A stretch of DNA of 64,000 nt, from contig CAJUND010000013.1 in the NCBI GenBank assembly GCA_910587655.1, positions 15,831-79,830 of the forward strand. The letters run 5' to 3'. A program made the translations under genes and the position numbers. Below the pieces are notes generated by a model. It saw only the letters and a list, made by a program, of their open reading frames with translations, was not told where the DNA came from and ran no database searches. This document shows, piece after piece, positions 51,745 to 60,230 of this stretch (its first letter is position 1; each line of letters opens with the position of its first letter). This DNA is from an uncultured Agathobacter sp. GTDB taxonomy: Bacteria > Bacillota > Clostridia > Lachnospirales > Lachnospiraceae.

Positions 51745-52518
51745 ATGGAAAAATATATAGCGGGCTATAGCACGAATATTGGAAGTAAAAAAAATGTCAA
51801 TCAGGATAGTTTATGCATTCGAAAAGCAGATTTGAATGGAAGAGAAGTTCTGATGGTTGTTGTATGTGATGGAATGGGCGGGCTGAGCCGGGGAGAAGCA
51901 GCAAGTGCCGCGGTTGTACAGGCATTTGCAGAAAGTTTTCTAAGAGATCTTCCCAAACCGCTGCTTAGCGGTGCGTGGGGAGAAATAGAAGTAAGGTGGC
52001 GTAAGCTGATTACAGAAATGAATGAGAAATTGTGGAGATACGGAGAAATGCAGGGGACGCAGCTGGGGACCACGCTGACAGTGCTGTTGCTGTTCTGTCA
52101 AAGATATCTGGTTGCGCAGGTGGGGGATTCACGCGTATATGCACATGGAAAAGAATTGATACAGATTACAGAGGATCAGTCATTGGTTGCACGGGAAGTA
52201 AAAAGAGGAAATATCACGTGTGAAGAGGCGGCAAGGGATCCAAGGCGAAATATACTCCTGGAATGTATCGGTGTCTCCAGTACAGTGAATCCGGAGTTCT
52301 TTTTTGGCAAAGTGGAGAAAGGGGAGAGTTTCTTAGTATGTTCTGATGGATTCTGGCATGATATAACACATGAAGAAATGATGAGGGAATTTCAGAGGGA
52401 ATTCAAAGATGAAAAGGAAATCAGTGAACGGCTGAATCAAATCATATTGCAGAATATAGAGCGGGGAGAGCAGGATAATATTACAGCAGTTTATATACAG
52501 CAGATAGAAAAAGGATAA
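51745..52518 (+). CDS. PP2C-family serine/threonine protein phosphatase
   Basis: A 257-residue PP2C (Stp-like) phosphatase. Metal-binding motifs: NQDS near residue 20, CDGMGG (41-46), GDSRVY, CSDGFW and QDNITAV. It would reverse phosphorylation by the kinase encoded 11 bases downstream. Together they sit behind a c-di-GMP riboswitch. The chain has no membrane segment. Confidence 0.92.
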   Translation: MEKYIAGYSTNIGSKKNVNQDSLCIRKADLNGREVLMVVVCDGMGGLSRGEAASAAVVQAFAESFLRDLPKPLLSGAWGEIEVRWRKLITEMNEKLWRYGEMQGTQLGTTLTVLLLFCQRYLVAQVGDSRVYAHGKELIQITEDQSLVAREVKRGNITCEEAARDPRRNILLECIGVSSTVNPEFFFGKVEKGESFLVCSDGFWHDITHEEMMREFQREFKDEKEISERLNQIILQNIERGEQDNITAVYIQQIEKG

Positions 52519-52529
52519 GGGTTAGTACT

Positions 52530-54233
52530 GTGGCAGTTGTAGGAACACTTATAGAAGGAAAATACGAAATATTAAAAATGATTGGCAGGGGAGGCATGTC
52601 AGAGGTATATCTTGCCATGGATAAAAATTTGAATAAGCAGTGGGCAGTCAAAGAAATTAAAAAGCGGACGCATGACAGAAATAATATTGTAGTGGTTCAA
52701 AGTGCAATTGCGGAAGCGAATATGATGAAAAAACTGGACCATCCTTGTCTGCTGCGCATTGTAGATATCATAGATAAGTCAGATGTAATTTATGTCGTGA
52801 TGGATTATATCGAAGGAGAACCGCTTAGTAAAGTGTTAGAGCAGTATGGTGCGCAGTCCCAGGCATCTGTGATTGAATGGGCACAGGAATTAGCGGGTGT
52901 GCTTGAGTATCTGCATATGCAGGAGCCGCCGATTATTTACAGGGATATGAAACCAGCCAATATCATGCTGCAGCCGAACGGAAATATTAAGCTGATTGAC
53001 TTTGGAATAGCAAGGGAATATAAGTCACAGAATATTTCGGATACGGTAAGTCTTGGAACAAAAGGCTATGCGGCGCCGGAACAGTTTGGCGGGAAAGGAC
53101 AGACGGATCAGAGAACTGACATCTATTGCCTGGGTGTAACGCTTTATCATCTCGTAACAGGACAGAATCCTTGTGAGCCGCCGTATGAAATTTATCCGAT
53201 TCGTTACTGGAATCCGGAATTATCAGCGGGGCTCGAAAGCATTATATTAAAATGCACACAGTTAAATCCACAGGACCGTTATCAGTCATGTGCGGAGCTT
53301 TTGTATGCATTGCAGCATTATGAGGAGGAAGACGATGTTTACCGTAACCAGCAAAAACGAAAATTAAAAATATTTTTCGGAACACTGATTGCTGCGGTAT
53401 TTTTCATCATGAACGGAGTGATATGCCAGGCGGTCCGGGCAAAGATCAATAATGATGACTATGCGACGCTTCTGCTGCAGGCAGAAAAATCGGCGACAAC
53501 AAATGAAACGATTCAATATTGTATCGAAGCAATTCAGGTAAAACCGGCAGATGAGGAAGCGTATTTCCAGCTGATTGATGCTTATAAGGACGATGCCGTA
53601 TTTACGGTAGAGGAAGAAGCGCAGTTCAAAGCAAACATAAATGAACATCTCCGGGAATTGCGCGAAAGTGAAAATTATGCAGCTCTCGCTTATGAAATCG
53701 GCAAACTGTACTGGTACTTTTATGATTATGGGAAAACATTGCAGCAGGATAACCAGATTACAAGGATGAAGAGCGCTGTGCAATGGTTTGAGGATGTCTG
53801 TCAGTATGGAACGGAGGAAAACGATTCCTATGTGATGGCAAAGGCATACAGGGAAATCGGAACATTTAACAGAGACATAATAATCAACATCGAAGAAGCG
53901 TCGGACAAAGGAATGTATCAGCCGTATTTTAATAACCTGAATGAATTGTACAACATGATGGATAAGGAAGAGGATGAAATCGTTAATCTTGAAGTATACC
54001 GTGTATGTTTGTATTCGATAGAAAAATACGCCAGAAAATTTCAGGCGGATGGTGTAGAGGAAAAAGATTTGTCCGATTTTTTGCAGAGTGTGGCGCAGAG
54101 CGCACAGAAAATACAGACGACAACGGATAAGACGGATGCAATGAAAGAGCAGATAAAAGAACGTGTGCCGGCAGCCAGTCAGGCGGTTGCGCGAGCGTAT
54201 GATACGAACGGTAGCAGGGGTGTAACTAAATAG
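52530..54233 (+). CDS. Membrane Ser/Thr protein kinase (Hanks type)
   Basis: A 567-residue kinase. The kinase domain (about residues 10-265) has the glycine loop GRGGMSEVYLA, Lys41 in AVKEIK, the catalytic loop YRDMKPANI (Asp139), DFG (157-159) and the GTKGYAAPEQF activation end. A single helix at about 281-300 is followed by a ~265-residue, tetratricopeptide-like alpha-helical domain, which would be outside the cell, with no PASTA repeats. The start is GTG at 52530. Gene order phosphatase then kinase recalls PrkC/Stp and the regulators found beside type VII secretion loci in Clostridia. Confidence 0.9.
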   Translation: MAVVGTLIEGKYEILKMIGRGGMSEVYLAMDKNLNKQWAVKEIKKRTHDRNNIVVVQSAIAEANMMKKLDHPCLLRIVDIIDKSDVIYVVMDYIEGEPLSKVLEQYGAQSQASVIEWAQELAGVLEYLHMQEPPIIYRDMKPANIMLQPNGNIKLIDFGIAREYKSQNISDTVSLGTKGYAAPEQFGGKGQTDQRTDIYCLGVTLYHLVTGQNPCEPPYEIYPIRYWNPELSAGLESIILKCTQLNPQDRYQSCAELLYALQHYEEEDDVYRNQQKRKLKIFFGTLIAAVFFIMNGVICQAVRAKINNDDYATLLLQAEKSATTNETIQYCIEAIQVKPADEEAYFQLIDAYKDDAVFTVEEEAQFKANINEHLRELRESENYAALAYEIGKLYWYFYDYGKTLQQDNQITRMKSAVQWFEDVCQYGTEENDSYVMAKAYREIGTFNRDIIINIEEASDKGMYQPYFNNLNELYNMMDKEEDEIVNLEVYRVCLYSIEKYARKFQADGVEEKDLSDFLQSVAQSAQKIQTTTDKTDAMKEQIKERVPAASQAVARAYDTNGSRGVTK

Positions 54234-54250
54234 ATACGGAGGAGTTATGA

Positions 54251-55558
54251 GTGCAGATGAGGAATACTGCACGGGAAGGGCTGGAATATATGCAGAATGC
54301 ATACCAGAATGGTGAATATAATACAAGTGTTCCCGATGCCTGGAGGGTGCGTATGCAAAACTGTTATTATACCCATCTCATGCCAACGGATGCGCAGGGA
54401 AACACAACGCTGGACTGGGATGAAATTGCGAAGACTGCGACAAAGGATGCATCGGAGATTACACCGGAGGAATACTATGCACTGACTACCATTTATCTGA
54501 CTCTCGATGATACGGAAATGGAGAGATTCCTTACGCTGCTTATGGACCGGACGAAGGATGTGGACATACCCTGGTACAGCGAGCTGCTGGGACCGTCCGC
54601 GGGGCAGGTAAACGAGGATTACTCGGAGTGGCGGGTAAACGATGAAAAAACGGATAGGCTGGTTTATATGGCAAGCGTACTGTCAGAAGTGGTATTGCAG
54701 GGCATGAAGAAGGTGGACAGCGACCAGTATCCTGATAAGTATGATGAACTTGAAGAAATGAGGTTTAATATGGTACAGCGAATCACCCTGCTGCAGGAAG
54801 TGAAGGACGTGGAAGCTTTCAGGGGTGAATTATACGCAGAAACCCCCGACATAGACGTAGTCCGGTCGGAGGACAAGAGCTTTACGCTGACATATAAAGA
54901 GTACAGGAATATCGGGACGGAGCTGTCACCGACGTTTTCCAACCTGGGAGAATCGTCCATCAAAATAAAATACACGATGGACAAGGCGAATATTAACATG
55001 GAAGCATTGGATAACGCAGAGGCTGCATTTGCCTCATATTTTTGCAATGTCTCGGTGCCGGATGAGACTGTCAAGTTTGCAATTGACGAGGCCGCCTCGG
55101 AAATGATTGGAAATGCCGCCGAAAAAGCAGGCGACTACGTGGAAGGGCTGGGAAAGAAGGGGCTGGGTAAAGCCATAGGCTATGTCCCCGTGGTCGGGGA
55201 CGTGGCGTCATTTGTCATAGACGCCGCCGCAGATTACCAGGAAAACAAACAGAATGCTGAATACATCATAGGCCAATTCAATGACCTGGAAGAGGCGGAC
55301 ATATTTAGGAATTTTGACTGCTGTGTCAATTATGTGGAGTATGATACGGCAGATTCAGAGGGAATAAAAATCGCCGCGGTGCAGGGGGAAAACACGAAAG
55401 CCAGGGTCGATAAGCTCAATTCCAGCATGGGATTTACGATATCGGTAAAAGATGTCCTGACAAGCCCGGCGGAATTGTTTGAAGAAATCTGGAAGCTGAC
55501 AGAAGACAACCCGGAAAAACAAAAGCTGTATAATGATGTGGTGGAAAGTAAGGAGTAA
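54251..55558 (+). CDS. Hypothetical protein, possibly a truncated LXG/T7SS-type effector
   Basis: A 435-residue protein starting at GTG 54251 (GGAGGAG upstream, but an ATG in another frame sits four bases before). There is no signal peptide. The opening (NGEYNTSVPDAWRVRMQ..TDAQGNTTLDWDEI..ITPEEYYALTTIYL) resembles the part that follows the helical N-terminal LXG domain in type VII secretion effectors, which would make this a 5'-truncated form. A glycine-rich hydrophobic stretch (GLGKKGLGKAIGYVPVVGDVAS) near residue 300 could insert into membranes. The family assignment is a resemblance only. Confidence 0.5.
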   Translation: MQMRNTAREGLEYMQNAYQNGEYNTSVPDAWRVRMQNCYYTHLMPTDAQGNTTLDWDEIAKTATKDASEITPEEYYALTTIYLTLDDTEMERFLTLLMDRTKDVDIPWYSELLGPSAGQVNEDYSEWRVNDEKTDRLVYMASVLSEVVLQGMKKVDSDQYPDKYDELEEMRFNMVQRITLLQEVKDVEAFRGELYAETPDIDVVRSEDKSFTLTYKEYRNIGTELSPTFSNLGESSIKIKYTMDKANINMEALDNAEAAFASYFCNVSVPDETVKFAIDEAASEMIGNAAEKAGDYVEGLGKKGLGKAIGYVPVVGDVASFVIDAAADYQENKQNAEYIIGQFNDLEEADIFRNFDCCVNYVEYDTADSEGIKIAAVQGENTKARVDKLNSSMGFTISVKDVLTSPAELFEEIWKLTEDNPEKQKLYNDVVESKE

Positions 55559-55560
55559 AT

Positions 55561-56502
55561 ATGAAGGCAAAAAAATATATCAAAAGAGCGGTACTGTTTC
55601 TCCTTCTGCTGGTGCTGGCGGCAGGATTTACAGTGGGAGGGCGGCATGTGTGGAACCAGTACCAGGAAAAAAAGAGACTGGCACAAAAACCGTATTTTAC
55701 CGAAAAAAAAATATCATATGGTGAGATGGTCTATATGGTGGATGCATTTCACTGCGAATGTAGTCCGGGCTTTCCGTGGGATATGAAAGAGGAAGATAGG
55801 CCGGATTACAGCCACTATACGCTTGAGGCTACCGAGGATACGGAAATTGCAGTAACGGTGCTGAATTATATATTGTTTGAGGATCGTGGCGAGCGTTACA
55901 GAAAGGCTGCTGAGCTGGCGAAGCAGTATGGAATTTCTGATATTTATGAGTATAGGGCATCTTGCGACATAAAGGCTGCTGAGCTGGCGAAGCAGTATGG
56001 GTTTTCTGCGGAGAACCCGATTACCGTGGACTGGGTGATGGAGAACCCGGAGGAGGCAGTGGAAATCATGCATGTATCAGCAGATGGAGGATCTGATTTC
56101 TGTGATAAGGATTATATCTATTCAATGTACAAAAAAATAACTGGAAAGCAGGTGGAGACTGAGGATGAGAGCGAAAGTGATGAGAGTGAAAGTGATGTGA
56201 GTTCTAACCAGATTCAGGAAGAGGAAAACTGGACGGATTCGGATGACTACAATTCCATGTTGCTGGTAAGAGCGATGGCTCAGAACATGGCAACACTGAT
56301 GAACAGCTATCTGTTTGAGGAGCCTGACGAGAGTGACAGAAAGGCCATTGAACTGGCGGAGCAGTACGGGGTTTCTGCAGAGAACCCGATAACTGCGGAC
56401 TGAGTGAGGGAGCATCCGGAGAAAATGGTCGAAATTATGCGCTTGACACCAGAAGTCCAGCTAATAAATGTCAATAGAAAAATGAAAAATATTTTATCCT
56501 AA
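55561..56502 (+). pseudogene. Membrane-anchored repeat protein with in-frame TGA
   Basis: Open from the ATG at 55561 (AAGGAG upstream) to a TGA at 56401-56403 (280 residues). One N-terminal helix (AVLFLLLLVLAAGFTVGG) anchors it. Repeats of the type KAAELAKQYGFSAENPITVDW occur at about residues 116, 139 and 258. At the last repeat ITVDW becomes ITAD-stop, TGG to TGA, and the frame goes on for 33 further codons (VREHPEKMVEIMRL..) matching the earlier VMENPEEAVEIMHV, ending in TAA at 56500-56502. A nonsense mutation near the end seems likely. It may be a partner or immunity-like protein for the preceding gene. Function unknown. Confidence 0.65.
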
Positions 56503-56575
56503 AAAAGGGCGCACTTATCCCTTGGTGAAAATACCTCTTTTAAAAAAGATATTGATTTGTTGGATTGCAGTATTA

Positions 56576-57892
56576 TTATGCGGCTATGTCGCATTTAGCA
56601 GCATTGTATTTTTTGATATGCTCCTGCGGAGTAATGATTTCAAAAGGCTTATTGTCCCTGAGGATTGCAAATATCATGTTGCATACTTTGTGTGAAACAG
56701 CGCCCATTGCCACGAGTTTGGGTTTTGACTCACATTTTTTGAGGTAGTAATCACGCAGAACCGGATTTTTAGCTTCTCCCGTGCGGGATGTGCCGATGCT
56801 TTGTAAAGCCAGTGTATGAACCACCCGCCTGGCTATTGCGGAGCCCCTTTTAGACATCTGGGTTTTTGTGCCTTCAAATTTGCCGGATTGTTTTACTGCC
56901 GGGTCAAGACCAAAGTAAGCAAAAAGCTGTTTTGGCTTGGAGAATGCAGAAAAATCCCCAATCTCTCCCATGAGGGATACGGCGGATAAGAAACCAGCGC
57001 CTTTGAACGTTTCAATCAAATGGACCTGCCTGACAAAGTCGGTGTCTTCATTGGCATCAACAAGCCCATGCATGGAATCCAGGATGCCTTTGATTTCTTC
57101 GTCATATTTACGGATGAAACCAATATAAAGGCGGATGCGTTTGATGTTGCTGTCAATGATGTAACCGAACTCATTTGCTTCATTTGCAGCCTGAATAATG
57201 GCATTATACTTGTTTAAAGCATATGTAAGTCCAAACCGGGCAGTGGATTGAATGGCATCAATAATCTCTTGCCGGTCTGCTTCAGTAAACGCAGCCGGAG
57301 AGGTATACGTTTCCAGCAGTGTAAGCGATGTATGAACTGTAACCTTGGAAAAAATGCCAAGGTATTGGGGAAATGCCATGCGCAGTTCGCCCTGGAGTTT
57401 GTTCACATAAGCGCTGCGGTTATCCATTAAATCGTAGTATTCACGGCAGAGATTGCGGCAATTAAGGGCAAGGTCGGATGGCATGAGGGAAACTTTTAAA
57501 TCAGGTTTCAAACCAACTAATGCAGCTTTTTTTGAATCAAAACGGTCATTATGCACTTTCCGTATGTTGATATTTGTGCTATTCTTAGTAATGATAGGAT
57601 TGATAACAGACACGTTAAAACCCTTATCACGAAGATAGCAGAAGAGTGGGTAATGATAGATTCCCGTGGATTCAAGGAAAATGCGACTTTCCAAAGAATA
57701 CAGCTCTTCTGCTTCTTTTATTTTAGAAACAGCGGCTGTAAGGGAATCCATGCTGTTATGCAGGATTTTATAAGGCTTTCCTACGAACTGCTGGTTCGGG
57801 AGCGCGACAGACATCCAGGAGAAGTCAGCGCCGACATCAATACCAACAGAGATGAATAGTTCATCAACATTAAAAATAACTTTATTAGACAT
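56576..57892 (-). mobile_element. IS110-family transposase
   Basis: A 438-residue transposase: DEDD (RuvC-like) N-domain with GIDVGADFSW, FLESTGIYHY and HNDRFDSKKAALVG, then a Transposase_20 domain with FKGAGFLSAVSLMGEIGDFSAF, GLDPAVKQSG (catalytic Ser) and SKRGSAIARR. I start at the ATG at 57892, with AGGAGC upstream. The frame is open 17 codons before it. The element has inserted next to the disrupted operon of 54-56 kb and looks intact. Confidence 0.92.
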
Positions 57893-58222
57893 GAGCGATA
57901 GCTCCTTTCTGATAGGAATCCATTTCCAGTCTGGCAGGTACACAACCTAGCGTGTTATACGGGTATAGCCTTGCGGCTCCCAACCAGCTAAAACATAAAA
58001 CCCTGTCGAATGGACTAATTGACTTTCTTGTAGGTATCAGCTGCAAAAGCAGCTTCCCAAGGAGTTGAACATTCTTTATCCTATCCAAAGGGATAATACC
58101 TCATGTTTTATCTGGTGTCTATCAGGAACCGTCAGACATGATAATTATTTTATTGGATAACATCTGATGAAGGAAGAACACCTTCTTCTGTTATCTGATA
58201 TAGAAACTTATTAACCCAATAG
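57893..58222 (-). ncRNA. IS110 5' noncoding end, candidate bridge-RNA locus
   Basis: About 330 bases upstream of the transposase lack genes but contain several hairpins: TATAC/GTATA (57956-57967), AGCTGC-AAAA-GCAGCT (58039-58054) and TTATCC/GGATAA (58076-58096). In IS110-group elements the left-end noncoding region makes the bridge RNA that guides target and donor recognition. The RNA bounds and loop matches to target were not worked out, so this is by position and structure only. Confidence 0.5.
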
Positions 58223-58263
58223 TCTTGATTGACTATACCATTATTATACTAGGAGGCGATACA

Positions 58264-59808
58264 GTGAAACGGATAACAAAAATAGAGGCGGCAAAGTCAA
58301 GTGATAAGAAAAAACTCAGAGTTGCTGCATACGCCAGAGTATCGACAGATTCTGAAGAACAACTTCTCAGCCTTGATACACAGAAGAACCATTACGAGAC
58401 GTACATCAAAGCAAGACCTGACTGGGAGTATGCTGGACTGTACTTTGACGAAGGAATCACAGGCACAAAGCTGGCAAAGCGCGACGGACTGCTGCAACTC
58501 ATTTCTGACTGTGAGAGGGGGCTTATCGATTACATCATCATAAAGTCTATCAGCCGGTTTTCAAGAAATACGGTCGATAGCATAGAGATCGTCCGCAAAC
58601 TCTGTAACATGGGGATATACATTTTCTTCGAAAAAGAGAATATTGATACCGGCAAGATGGAGAGCGAGCTTTTGCTCTCCATTCTTTCAAGCCTTGCGGA
58701 GAGCGAGTCCCACTCCATAGCTGAGAACAGCAAATGGAGCATACAGAAGCGCTTCCAGAATGGAACATTTAAGATCAGTTATCCTCCCTATGGTTATAAG
58801 AATGTAGATGGAAGGATGGTAGTTGACGAAGAAAAGGCAGAGACAGTGCGATGGATCTTTGAGGAGATCCTTGCCGGTAAGACGCCGGCGACAGTAGCGA
58901 AGGAACTAAACAAGAAGGGGATACCTTCTAAACGCGGTGGCCGTTGGGAAGGGCATGTGATCAATGGGATGATCAAGAATGAGAAGTATACCGGTGATGT
59001 GCTTCTTCAAAAGACTTTTACGGACGACAGATTCATTCGACATATTAACCGGGGCGAGAAAAATATGTATCTGGTTACGGATCACCACAAGGCAATCGTA
59101 AGCCATGAGGTATTCGAAGCAGCGAACGCCGTTATCGAGTTGAATGGTAAAGAAAAAGGCATCCAGAAGGGTGAGGCAAAATATCAGAATCGGTATGTTT
59201 TTTCAGGAAAGATTATTTGCGGTGAGTGCGGCGGTAAATTTAAGAGGGTTAAGCTTGCCAGGTATTTTGGATACTCTTGCAACACACATGTAAAAGATAA
59301 GAATGCTTGCAGCATGCGGACGGTTCCGGAGGAGCCGATTAAGGGAGCCTTTGTTACCTTGATGAATAAGCTGACCTTCGGAAGAAACAAGGTGCTGGTT
59401 CCACTATCAGAGATGTACAAGACATGCCGAAGTACTGAAGTGCTTTCGAGGATCAATGAACTTGATGGACAGATTGAAAAGAACATGGAACGCAGGCAGC
59501 AGGTATTACAGTTTTTCACTAAAGGACTTCTTGATCCAGCCGTATACACAGAAGAGAATGAAGCCCTTAATGAAGAAGACGCCAGACTGAAAGCGGAAAA
59601 GGATTCACTCACAACTCAGGTGAGCGGCAGCCATGAACAGCAGGAAGCACTCTCGAAGCTTCTTAAGTACACAGCTAAAGGATTGATGATCACTGAGTTT
59701 GAGCCGGAGCTATTTACGGAACATGTTGACCATATCGTGATTTACGGGAGAATGGAGATTGGCTTTGCTATGAAGTGCGGTCCCGTCTTCCGGGAAAGGA
59801 TAGACTGA
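58264..59808 (+). CDS. Large serine recombinase 1
   Basis: A 514-residue site-specific recombinase. The resolvase-type catalytic domain (VAAYARVSTDSEEQLLSLDTQ, nucleophile Ser in ARVST; SRFSRNTVDS; FEKENIDT) is followed by a Recombinase domain (PPYGYKNVDGRMVVDEEKA), a zinc-ribbon (ICGECGG..C..C) and a coiled-coil. The start is GTG 58264, with AGGAGG seven bases upstream. First of three tandem recombinase genes, with the next one overlapping by one base. Confidence 0.92.
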   Translation: MKRITKIEAAKSSDKKKLRVAAYARVSTDSEEQLLSLDTQKNHYETYIKARPDWEYAGLYFDEGITGTKLAKRDGLLQLISDCERGLIDYIIIKSISRFSRNTVDSIEIVRKLCNMGIYIFFEKENIDTGKMESELLLSILSSLAESESHSIAENSKWSIQKRFQNGTFKISYPPYGYKNVDGRMVVDEEKAETVRWIFEEILAGKTPATVAKELNKKGIPSKRGGRWEGHVINGMIKNEKYTGDVLLQKTFTDDRFIRHINRGEKNMYLVTDHHKAIVSHEVFEAANAVIELNGKEKGIQKGEAKYQNRYVFSGKIICGECGGKFKRVKLARYFGYSCNTHVKDKNACSMRTVPEEPIKGAFVTLMNKLTFGRNKVLVPLSEMYKTCRSTEVLSRINELDGQIEKNMERRQQVLQFFTKGLLDPAVYTEENEALNEEDARLKAEKDSLTTQVSGSHEQQEALSKLLKYTAKGLMITEFEPELFTEHVDHIVIYGRMEIGFAMKCGPVFRERID

Positions 59809-60230
59809 TGAGACACACACCATACGGTTATGACATTGTTGATGGCAAAGCTGTTGTCAACGAAGAAAAAGCGGAACAGATCCGAAAGATATGTGAGAAT
59901 TACCTTGGCGGTATGTCATTCATGGCGGCGGCAGAGTATGTCGGGCTTTCCATGAGTCACTGTGGAGTTAAGCGTATGATACAGAATGAGAGGTACCTGG
60001 GGGATGAGTTTTATCCGGCGATTCTGACCAGGGAGATTGCGGATCAGATTGAGAAAGAACGCATGCGCCGTGAGAAGATGCTCGGCAGAAACGACAGGGT
60101 GAAGAAATCCCTTCCTGAGGCAAAAGTTTATATCGGTTTCACCGCTTTGAAGATAGCACTGAAATACAAAGACCCGATCCGGCAGGCAGAATATGCATAC
60201 AGTCAGATAAGAAATGAGGTGAGCAGCTAA
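59808..60230 (+). CDS. Recombinase-domain protein lacking the catalytic domain
   Basis: A 140-residue protein made only of a Recombinase (DNA-binding) domain: TPYGYDIVDGKAVVNEEKAEQI and SHCGVKRMIQNERYLGD. It has no resolvase catalytic Ser. TGATG overlap with the first recombinase and TAATG overlap with the third show all three are co-translated. This middle gene probably helps site recognition. It is not a pseudogene of its neighbours, because the same three-gene pattern is common in clostridial mobile elements. Confidence 0.8.
   Translation: MRHTPYGYDIVDGKAVVNEEKAEQIRKICENYLGGMSFMAAAEYVGLSMSHCGVKRMIQNERYLGDEFYPAILTREIADQIEKERMRREKMLGRNDRVKKSLPEAKVYIGFTALKIALKYKDPIRQAEYAYSQIRNEVSS

Noticed and set aside
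53364..54326. 320-codon minus-strand open frame opposite the kinase C-terminal domain
   Set aside because: Antisense to an intact gene, with runs of Phe, Ile, Tyr and Cys typical of a reverse frame and no start context.
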